NCBI GenBank assembly: GCA_002862165.1 | Contig: PKCL01000143.1 | Span: 1 to 5,612, forward strand | Direction: 5' to 3' | Length of the DNA stretch: 5,612 nucleotides | DNA from: Planctomycetaceae bacterium | GTDB taxonomy: Bacteria; Planctomycetota; Planctomycetia; Pirellulales; UBA1268 | Shown: one piece after another, positions 1 to 5,140 of the stretch | Layout of the letters: each line of letters starts with the position of its first letter | Numbering within the stretch: the first letter of the stretch is position 1 | Program-made: the position numbers and the translations under genes | Notes under the pieces: model-generated | Databases searched by the model: none | Told to the model about the DNA's origin: nothing | What the model saw: only the letters and a program-made list of their open reading frames with translations

Positions 1-180
1 TACCTTGGGTACGAGATGGCAAAAGCAATGACAGCACTCACGCTTGAAAAAGACTATCGGCAGGATCAGGCGCTGGATTGGGGATACCTGACAGAGCCTG
101 AAATCGGATGTGCTCCCTCAGTGGCTGCTGCACGCGTGGCCGATCAAAAAAAGAAAGCCTTGAAGTCCACAGACTCATAG
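1..180 (+). CDS. C-terminal end of a dihydropteroate-synthase-like protein (partial)
   Basis: An open frame runs from base 1 to a TAG at 178-180, giving the last 59 residues of a gene whose start lies outside the window. It begins YLGYEMAKAMTALTLEKDYR, continues with QDQALDWGYL and ends in a basic tail (ADQKKKALKSTDS). The 'YLGYE..KA..AL.L...Y.QD.ALDWG' pattern resembles, from memory, the C-terminus of the dihydropteroate-synthase-related proteins of planctomycetes and methylotrophs (DUF6513-type), linked to pterin cofactor synthesis. The catalytic barrel is not visible, so this is a family guess supported by context: pabB starts 14 nt downstream on the same strand, and p-aminobenzoate is the substrate joined to pterin by dihydropteroate synthases. 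That it is a real gene is fairly sure; the product is less so. Confidence 0.55.
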   Translation, partial: YLGYEMAKAMTALTLEKDYRQDQALDWGYLTEPEIGCAPSVAAARVADQKKKALKSTDS

Positions 181-194
181 TTCTCGAGCATTTG

Positions 195-1727
195 ATGAAT
201 CTAGAAAAAATATATCACTGGTACACCGCTTCTGGAGCCTTGGTTGCAGAGTTGTCTCCTGAAACCAATCTGGAAAACTTGATGCAGGCTCTTGCTCCGC
301 TTGGTGGACTCGTCTGCTTTGATAGTAGCTCAGCGACAGTAGCAGGTCCGTCCTATGACGCGAGCACCGGGTCGTCAGGCAAATCGCCATCATTAGATCG
401 TTACTCTTTTGTAGCAGCAGATCCGATCGTTACGTTTGTAGTACCAGACGGCACTGGATCAACCAAAACCAAGACGATACAGCATGTTTTGGAAGAGGCA
501 GACAGTCAGTTGGCAAATTTCTCGTGCCAGACCATTCCGGGGCTGCCGCCTTTTCAGGGTGGTCTCGCGGGAATGATATCTTTCGATGCCGGCTTGTCAC
601 TTCTCGGTATTGAGTTTGAAAGAAAACGCGGTAGTGATGTTCCACTTTTGCAGTTCGGGATGTATGACGTTGTGTTTGCGTTCGATCATAAACAAAACAA
701 GGTATGGGCTATTTCTCAAGGTGTGCCCGGCCGAACGCCAGCCGATCGACGGGCCTGTAGTCGTGATCGCCTTGAAAAACATTTTCATGCACTTGATCGC
801 AATAAGAATGATATTCCTGCCTCGTCCCCATTGGTGCTGTCCCCACGTCAGCCAGAATCACCTCACACCTATCCTGTTTCAGGTAGCCCAGGTGTGTTTT
901 CAACACACTCTCCTTCGACCTATGCAAGTATGGTGCAGGCAGGCATTGATTTGGTGCGGGCTGGGGATGTTTTTCAAGTCAATCTTGCGCAACAGTTTTC
1001 TGTTGCACTGTCGTGTGACCCCGTCGCGCTTTATAAAAAAGCTCGTCAGTGCAATCCGGCACCGTTCGCCGGATATCTTGATTGTGGTGCTGCTGCCATT
1101 GTCAGCATGTCACCGGAGCGATTTCTAAAAGTGACACGTCGGTCGGTCTCAATGCATCCGATAAAAGGAACCCGACGCGTGCTGTCGCGGCCTGAGGCGG
1201 ATCTTTATGCGAGTGAGGATCTGCGTTCGAGTGAAAAAGATCGGGCTGAAAACGTCATGATTGTCGATCTTGTTCGTAACGATCTTTCTCGTGTCTGTGA
1301 GCCGCAGAGTGTTGCAGTGGAGGCTCTTTGTCGTCTTGAGCGATTTCGGTACGTGCAGCACCTTGTCTCGATTGCGACAGGACGACTTGTGTCGAGCGCA
1401 CGCGCACTCGATGCCGTACTGGCAGCTTTTCCCGGTGGAAGCATAACCGGTGCGCCAAAGTATCGGGCGTGTGAAATTATTCACGAGCTCGAAGTGACTC
1501 GCCGAGGTCCTTATTGTGGAACGCTCGGCTACATCGGGTTTGATGGCAATGCTGACTTCAACATTCTCATTCGTACCTTTGTGACTGATAGAAAACGGAT
1601 TGTGTTCGCGGCAGGAGGTGGCGTGACTGTCGGAAGTGATCCAGCCTCTGAGTATGCTGAAAGTCTCCATAAAGCAGAGGGCATGCTGTCTGTATTTGAA
1701 TCGGCAGCCACAGGAACTTCCACATGA
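195..1727 (+). CDS. pabB: Aminodeoxychorismate synthase component I (PabB)
   Basis: A 510-residue chorismate-binding enzyme. With PabA-derived ammonia it converts chorismate to 4-amino-4-deoxychorismate, the precursor of p-aminobenzoate and folate, in the cytoplasm. The N-terminal domain has the family's DRYSF...ADP segment (residues 68-77) and a GGLAGMISFD stretch. A variable, Ser/Pro-rich linker (about 215-240) leads to the catalytic domain (about 242-500). That domain holds PIKGT (322-326), AENVMIVDLVRNDLSR (351-366), FPGGSITGAPK (412-422) and YCGTLGYIGFDG (from 440). The Lys in PIKGT (K324) is characteristic of PabB; anthranilate synthase TrpE has PIAGT there. The frame is open back to base 108, but ATG 195 is preferred because it lies just after the upstream stop and leaves a family-like N-terminus; its Shine-Dalgarno site is weak. 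The gene overlaps pabA by 4 nt, so translational coupling is expected. Function is confident, the exact start less so. Confidence 0.93.
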   Translation: MNLEKIYHWYTASGALVAELSPETNLENLMQALAPLGGLVCFDSSSATVAGPSYDASTGSSGKSPSLDRYSFVAADPIVTFVVPDGTGSTKTKTIQHVLEEADSQLANFSCQTIPGLPPFQGGLAGMISFDAGLSLLGIEFERKRGSDVPLLQFGMYDVVFAFDHKQNKVWAISQGVPGRTPADRRACSRDRLEKHFHALDRNKNDIPASSPLVLSPRQPESPHTYPVSGSPGVFSTHSPSTYASMVQAGIDLVRAGDVFQVNLAQQFSVALSCDPVALYKKARQCNPAPFAGYLDCGAAAIVSMSPERFLKVTRRSVSMHPIKGTRRVLSRPEADLYASEDLRSSEKDRAENVMIVDLVRNDLSRVCEPQSVAVEALCRLERFRYVQHLVSIATGRLVSSARALDAVLAAFPGGSITGAPKYRACEIIHELEVTRRGPYCGTLGYIGFDGNADFNILIRTFVTDRKRIVFAAGGGVTVGSDPASEYAESLHKAEGMLSVFESAATGTST

Positions 1728-2401
1728 TTGTTGTTCTCGATAATAGAGATAGTTTCGTATTCAATCTCGCGAGATATTTCCAACTTCTTGGTGTGCAGGT
1801 GGACGTGCTGTCGAGCCATGATGTACAAATTGAAAAAATAGTAGCCTCCAAGCCCGAAGCCCTCGTCATATCGCCAGGTCCATGTACACCAAAAGAAGCA
1901 GGCGTTTCCGTAGCATGCGTGCAGCACTTTCGCGGAACTATTCCTGTACTCGGTGTGTGCTTGGGGCATCAGGTGATCGTTGAAGCTCTGGGTGGGCGAG
2001 TGATTTCTAGCAAGGACCCTCGGCATGGTCGAATGAGTCAGGTGGAGCATGAGCCAACGAAACTATTCGCAGGAATTCCAAACCCAATGGCTGCCTGTCG
2101 GTACCATTCACTGATTGCTGAAGAACACTCACTGCCTGAGTCGCTGCGGGTGACGGCGCGGACGCACGATGGTGCGATAATGGCCGTTGAGAATCAAAAA
2201 GATCATCTTTACGGAGTTCAATTTCACCCCGAATCAATACTCACACAAGGGGGCTTTCGCCTCCTTGCTAATTTCCTGACGACAGCAGGAGTCTCTGTCG
2301 ATGATGCCATCGTGAACGAACTTGATCGTTCTGTTGTCAGCCAAGCTGGCTTATCCAATATGCCACCGGATATCGTCGAACAGAGAGTCGTCACATTCTG
2401 A
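1724..2401 (+). CDS. pabA: Aminodeoxychorismate synthase component II, glutamine amidotransferase (PabA)
   Basis: A 225-residue class I glutamine amidotransferase that hydrolyses glutamine and passes ammonia to PabB. Visible hallmarks are the N-terminal DNRDSFVFNLARYF, the oxyanion-loop segment SPGPCTPKEAG (50-60), the nucleophile elbow GVCLGHQ with Cys79, and HPES with His168 and Glu170 completing the triad. HGRMSQVEH (101-109) matches the HGK-type segment of TrpG/PabA proteins. Sequence alone does not cleanly separate PabA from TrpG; the call rests on the PabB partner it overlaps through ATGA (1724-1727). An AGGAA at 1712-1716 is a suitable ribosome binding site. The family usually ends near residue 190; this protein carries about 35 extra residues (AGVSVDDAIVNELD...RVVTF) with no motif I recognise. 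It may also serve anthranilate synthase, as amphibolic PabA proteins do in some bacteria. Confidence 0.92.
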   Translation: MIVVLDNRDSFVFNLARYFQLLGVQVDVLSSHDVQIEKIVASKPEALVISPGPCTPKEAGVSVACVQHFRGTIPVLGVCLGHQVIVEALGGRVISSKDPRHGRMSQVEHEPTKLFAGIPNPMAACRYHSLIAEEHSLPESLRVTARTHDGAIMAVENQKDHLYGVQFHPESILTQGGFRLLANFLTTAGVSVDDAIVNELDRSVVSQAGLSNMPPDIVEQRVVTF

Positions 2402-2452
2402 TCATGTGCACACGAAAAAACTTTTCACGATGCCTGCATTGCTAGCATGTGG

Positions 2453-2524
2453 TGCCTTCGAAGTGAGCGGGATGGTGGCACAAGAGCACGTGATGCCTTC
2501 GAGTAAATGAGGAAACCTTCGAAG
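2453..2524. repeat. Three phased copies of CCTTCGA(A/G) upstream of the amt promoter
   Basis: CCTTCGA occurs at 2455-2461, 2496-2502 and 2516-2522. The first and third copies continue to CTTCGAAG, a perfect 8-bp palindrome (2456-2463 and 2517-2524); the second reads CTTCGAGT. The first two share the longer TGCCTTCGA (2453-2461, 2494-2502). Start-to-start spacings are 41 and 20 bp, close to four and two helical turns, so all would face the same side of the DNA. They lie about 45-138 bp upstream of the predicted sigma-54 start, where activator sites often sit. The repeats are seen directly; a role as activator operators is inference. The remaining pabA-amt spacer before 2567 shows no gene and no clear terminator. 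Confidence 0.5.
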
Positions 2525-2566
2525 AAAATAGCTTTTCTTGAATGGCTAAGAGCAATTATTGAGGTT

Positions 2567-2583
2567 TGGCACGGTCTTTGCAA
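2567..2583 (+). promoter_or_regulatory. Sigma-54 (RpoN) -24/-12 promoter of amt
   Basis: TGGCACGGTCTTTGCAA matches the sigma-54 consensus TGGCAC-N5-TTGCA at every defined position. The invariant GG (2568-2569) and GC (2580-2581) are separated by exactly 10 bp. Transcription is predicted to start near 2593, giving a leader of about 100 nt before the amt ATG at 2693. Sigma-54 promoters require an ATP-dependent enhancer-binding activator such as NtrC and are a classic control for ammonium transporter genes. The match and the downstream gene make this a strong call. Confidence 0.9.
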
Positions 2584-2593
2584 AGTGGGAATT

Positions 2594-2656
2594 CTGCCGG
2601 CACGGTGTGCACCAACTTGGTGCGTGGTGGCGGCAGGGTAGGACACTGTTTCTACC
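2594..2656 (+). promoter_or_regulatory. Structured 5' leader of amt: two adjacent hairpins
   Basis: Beginning within a base or two of the predicted transcription start, CTGCCG (2594-2599) pairs with CGGCAG (2631-2636). The stem continues through CAC/GTG (2601-2603 with 2627-2629), a few G-U pairs, and GCACCA/TGGTGC (2609-2614 with 2618-2623) around an ACT loop. A second hairpin follows at once: GGTAG (2637-2641) with CTACC (2652-2656) and a 10-nt loop. Neither covers the ribosome binding site nor is followed by a clear U-run, so this is not an obvious terminator or a simple RBS switch. It could stabilise the mRNA or be an RNA control element. No known riboswitch class was recognised. Confidence 0.5.
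2608..2624. promoter_or_regulatory. NtrC-type binding palindrome
   Basis: TGCACCAACTTGGTGCG matches the enteric NtrC operator TGCACC-N5-GGTGCA at 11 of 12 defined positions, with perfect GCACC and GGTGC arms. It lies about 15-31 bp downstream of the predicted start rather than at the usual upstream distance. NtrC-type activators can work from downstream, and a site here could also repress, but the same bases form the tip of the leader hairpin, so the palindrome may act in RNA instead. The match is seen; binding is inference. Confidence 0.5.
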
Positions 2657-2681
2657 TTCCTTTCAACACTTCAGTTTAGGC

Positions 2682-2686
2682 GGAGG
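2682..2686 (+). promoter_or_regulatory. Ribosome binding site of amt
   Basis: GGAGG (in AGGCGGAGGCG) sits 6 nt before the ATG at 2693. It is a strong Shine-Dalgarno sequence and fixes the amt start just ahead of a signal-peptide-like N-terminus. Confidence 0.8.
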
Positions 2687-2692
2687 CGTGTT

Positions 2693-4174
2693 ATGAATCT
2701 TGTGAGGAATCGTTGGGTGTATAGCCTGCTCTTTGGGGCAGTGATTTCGGTAGCTGTGGGAGGGATTGTCAATTCCCTGGCTCCTGTGGCCATAGCCCAG
2801 GAAAGTGCAGAAGAAACGGCTTCAGCAGCAGAAGCATCTCCTGAGAAAGAAGAGGATGCAGCCGATGAAACAACTCCTGCAGAGGCGACTGATGGTGATG
2901 CAACAGCAGAGGCGTTGGCTGCTTATATTCAAGAAACAGATTACACAATCAATACCCTGATTATGTTTATCTGTGCAGTACTTGTTATTTTCATGCAAGC
3001 TGGATTTGCAATGGTTGAGATTGGACTCAACTCAGCAAAAAATGCAGTCAATATTCTTTCGAAGAATGTGATGGATCTCTGCGTTGGGGTGCTGCTGTAC
3101 CTCTTTATTGGGTTCAACCTCATGTACCCCGGGGATGCATGGACTGTTGATGGTTATCTCGGCAGTTTCACGCCGTTTGTAGTGGCGTCTGATGGCACTG
3201 GCTACGGAGATTACAGTTCCTATGCCGACTTCTTGTTCCAGGTTGCGTTTGCAGCGACTGCAGCAACTATTGTTTCGGGTGCGGTTGCTGGACGTATGAA
3301 GTTTTCAGCGTATCTCGTCTACAGTGCAATTTTGACTGGTCTTATTTACCCGATCAGCGGTGCTTGGAAGTGGGGAGGCGGATGGTGCGATGCCATGGGC
3401 TTCCAGGATTTTGCAGGGAGCGTAGTTGTTCACGCTGTTGGTGGTTTTGCTGGTCTCGCTGGAGCGATTTTCCTTGGACCACGTATTGGCCGCTTTGCAA
3501 AAGATGGACGAAGTTCACCGATTCCTGGACATAATATTTCGTTTGCTGCTCTTGGTGTTTTTATTCTGTGGGTGGGTTGGTATGGATTTAACCCGGGTAG
3601 CCAACTGACATACGCGGGTGCCGCGAATGCAAATGCCACTACCTATATTGCCCTGACAACAACGCTAGCTGCTGCTTCTGGTGCTGTTGCGGCTCTCATC
3701 ACGGCTTGGACATTGTTTGGGAAGCCAGATGTCACGATGGCACTCAATGGCGTACTAGGTGGTTTGGTGGCAATCACTGCCAACTGTGACCGAGTATCAC
3801 AAGTAGAATCACTTATTATCGGCGTCGTCGGGGGAGTCCTGGTTGTCATGGGTGTTCTGCTTCTTGAGAAGTTGAAGATTGATGATCCTGTTGGAGCCTG
3901 GCCTGTTCATGGCCTCTGTGGTGTCTGGGGCGGACTTGCCACAGGTATCTTTGGTGATCTTCCAGATGGTGTTGAAACAGTCGGTAGTTTCTTTACCGTT
4001 CAATTAATAAGTACGGTTGCGATCTGTGCTTGGGCATTTATTACCATGTCCATCGTGTTTGGTGTCTTGAAAGGCATTGGAATGCTTCGGGTATCACCTG
4101 AGGTAGAACAGTCCGGACTTGACCTCGAAGAGCACGGGGTGCGTGCATACCCATTGGGTGCAGAACCTTCGTAG
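2693..4174 (+). CDS. amt: Ammonium transporter, Amt/AmtB family
   Basis: A 493-residue inner-membrane channel that takes up ammonium. Residues 1-35 look like a cleavable signal peptide (basic start, hydrophobic core, A-I-A before Gln36). Residues 36-83 form an acidic, Ala/Glu/Asp-rich segment, followed by the Amt core of about 11 membrane helices (about 86-460). Conserved pore residues by alignment with E. coli AmtB are Trp227 (W148), Asp239 (D160), the twin histidines His247 (H168) and His406 (H318), Phe186 (F107), and Phe299/Ser303 in GFNPGS (F215/S219). The C-terminus (LRVSPEVEQSGLDLEEHG) is the conserved cytoplasmic tail involved in gating and GlnK contact. No glnK lies next to it in the window, unlike the common arrangement. 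Expression is probably from the sigma-54 promoter at 2567, i.e. induced by nitrogen limitation. All key residues are present, so transport should be functional. Its acidic periplasmic extension is longer than in AmtB. Confidence 0.96.
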   Translation: MNLVRNRWVYSLLFGAVISVAVGGIVNSLAPVAIAQESAEETASAAEASPEKEEDAADETTPAEATDGDATAEALAAYIQETDYTINTLIMFICAVLVIFMQAGFAMVEIGLNSAKNAVNILSKNVMDLCVGVLLYLFIGFNLMYPGDAWTVDGYLGSFTPFVVASDGTGYGDYSSYADFLFQVAFAATAATIVSGAVAGRMKFSAYLVYSAILTGLIYPISGAWKWGGGWCDAMGFQDFAGSVVVHAVGGFAGLAGAIFLGPRIGRFAKDGRSSPIPGHNISFAALGVFILWVGWYGFNPGSQLTYAGAANANATTYIALTTTLAAASGAVAALITAWTLFGKPDVTMALNGVLGGLVAITANCDRVSQVESLIIGVVGGVLVVMGVLLLEKLKIDDPVGAWPVHGLCGVWGGLATGIFGDLPDGVETVGSFFTVQLISTVAICAWAFITMSIVFGVLKGIGMLRVSPEVEQSGLDLEEHGVRAYPLGAEPS

Positions 4175-4187
4175 ACCCAGAAGGATG

Positions 4188-4240
4188 CCCCAATGACCTG
4201 GGCGAGCATTCCGCCTTGCTCTCCCAGGTCGGGGTGTTTT
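4188..4240 (+). terminator. Terminator of amt
   Basis: GACCTGGG (4195-4202) pairs with CCCAGGTC (4223-4230). After one C/T mismatch, GAGCA (4204-4208) pairs with TGCTC (4217-4221) around an 8-nt loop. CCCC (4188-4191) and GGGG (4231-4234) can extend the base across an AAT bulge. GTGTTTT follows. The long GC-rich stem 14 bp after the amt stop with a short T-run fits an intrinsic terminator on the plus strand. Confidence 0.8.
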
Positions 4241-4248
4241 CAGAAGAT

Positions 4249-4306
4249 AAAAAAAGGCAGAACGACCTCATTGTCGTGAGTGAACTCTGGTTTGCTCACG
4301 ACAATG
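4249..4306 (-). terminator. Inverted repeat and T-run, probable terminator of the minus-strand pair
   Basis: CATTGTCGTGAG (4269-4280) and CTCACGACAATG (4295-4306) form a perfect 12-bp stem with a 14-nt loop. Read on the minus strand, which suits the SDR gene ending at 4373, a run of seven T (complement of 4249-4255) follows, but 13 nt beyond the stem. An alternative shorter stem, ACGAC (4262-4266) with GTCGT (4273-4277), brings the T-run to within 6 nt. Termination is plausible but not in textbook form. Confidence 0.5.
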
Positions 4307-4358
4307 TTGTTTCAGTTGTTCGATTGCTGTTTAGCCGGTCTCGTTCTTTAGCCAGCTC

Positions 4359-4390
4359 GTCTGTTTGGTTGGTTAGTCTGTTTGGTTGGT
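4359..4390. repeat. 15-bp perfect tandem repeat at the SDR stop codon
   Basis: GTCTGTTTGGTTGGT occurs at 4359-4373 and again at 4376-4390, separated by TA (period 17 bp). The right copy encodes the last residues of the SDR (TNQTD) on the minus strand; the stop TAA (4375-4373) sits at the junction. It looks like a short local duplication that may have set the present C-terminus. Confidence 0.75.
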
Positions 4391-5140
4391 GCGAAAGCCA
4401 CCGTTCACGTTGACAATCTGCCCTGTGATGAAGCCTGCACCCGGCGAGATCAGCCATTGGATGGCTTCAGCAATATCTCTGGGTTCACCCCATCGCTCGA
4501 GGAGACATTCTCGAACTGCCCGGTCTTGCCACGGCCCACTTGCCTGATCTCCCCAAGCAGTTTTGATCCATCCCGGAGCAATACAGTTCACTCTGACATG
4601 TGGTGCGAGTGATTTTGCCAGGCTTTTTGTAAATGCCATGACAGCACCTTTTATGGTGGCAAATAATTCACCGCTATCGCCCTCCATACCTGTTGCAGCT
4701 TGATCCCATCCTGTCGTGACAATTGAACCGCCATGGCCACTCTTCATGAATCGGCCCAGTCCTCTTCCGAGCAGAAGAGTCGACTGGACATCGGTGTCAT
4801 AAAGGAGCTGGAGTTTATCTTCGAACGGGAGTGACGCGGCTGCCCCTGTCAGAGTGTCGGCACCGGCAATGAGGCAGGCCGCATGAAGGGCTGGGCATGC
4901 TGTCGTCACAGACTCAATGAGTTCGCGGCATCCATCAGTTGTTGCAATGTCCGTGAGGAAAATCCCAGCAACGCTACCGGCAGACGTGCTTATTTCGTCT
5001 GCAATACGTTCAGCAGCAGCAGCATTGCGTCCATGGATCGCAACAGCTGCTCCTGACGCTGCGAGGTGGAGGGCAACGGCACGGCCGATGCCGCTGGTGC
5101 TGCCTGTGACAAGTACTGTTTGTCCGTGTAGTTCATTCAT
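4373..5140 (-). CDS. Short-chain dehydrogenase/reductase-like protein with altered active site
   Basis: A 255-residue protein of classical SDR length with a Rossmann fold. The cofactor motif TGSTSGIG is at 12-19, and HGRN (36-39) fits NADP(H) preference. The second half shows KGAVMAFTKSLAKSLAP, VRVNCIAPGWIKT (182-194), GEPRDIAEAIQWL and the terminal FITGQIVNVNGG, all FabG-like. The usual YxxxK is FATIK: Phe160 replaces the catalytic Tyr, Lys164 remains. The segment that normally carries the catalytic Ser reads SIVTTGWDQA, with no Ser at the expected place. NNAG is replaced by LIAGAD (90-95). It may therefore be a non-standard reductase, or a binding or regulatory protein; the substrate is unknown. 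The start ATG overlaps the end of the upstream PQQ-like gene by 8 nt, with AAAGGTG (complement of 5148-5154) as ribosome binding site, so co-translation is likely. SDR fold is confident, function is not. Confidence 0.88.
   Translation of the reverse strand: MNELHGQTVLVTGSTSGIGRAVALHLAASGAAVAIHGRNAAAAERIADEISTSAGSVAGIFLTDIATTDGCRELIESVTTACPALHAACLIAGADTLTGAAASLPFEDKLQLLYDTDVQSTLLLGRGLGRFMKSGHGGSIVTTGWDQAATGMEGDSGELFATIKGAVMAFTKSLAKSLAPHVRVNCIAPGWIKTAWGDQASGPWQDRAVRECLLERWGEPRDIAEAIQWLISPGAGFITGQIVNVNGGFRTNQTD

Noticed and set aside
108..194. Longer N-terminus of PabB starting at ATG 108
   Set aside because: It would overlap the upstream gene by 73 nt and add a Cys/Arg/Lys-rich stretch unlike PabB; the sequence is explained as the other frame of the upstream coding region.
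586..1128. 180-codon plus-strand open frame inside pabB
   Set aside because: It lies in another frame of a gene with clear family motifs, has no recognisable domain, and is best explained as a shadow frame.
1149..2050. Long minus-strand open frames antisense to pabB and pabA
   Set aside because: They show no domain-like pattern and lie wholly opposite well-supported genes.
195..2401. trpE-trpG (anthranilate synthase) instead of pabB-pabA
   Set aside because: The chorismate enzyme has PIKGT, with the Lys typical of aminodeoxychorismate synthase, rather than the PIAGT of TrpE, and no other trp gene is visible. A dual role of the amidotransferase subunit cannot be excluded.
2405..2447. Short palindromes TGTGCACA (2405-2412) and TGCTAGCA (2440-2447) after pabA
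   Set aside because: They are only 8 bp, have no repeat partner and no T-run, so neither an operator nor a pabA terminator can be supported.
2594..2690. Glutamine (glnA-type) riboswitch in the amt leader
   Set aside because: The leader is nitrogen-linked and structured, but I could not match the three-stem junction or conserved loop bases of that class; only two simple adjacent hairpins are seen.
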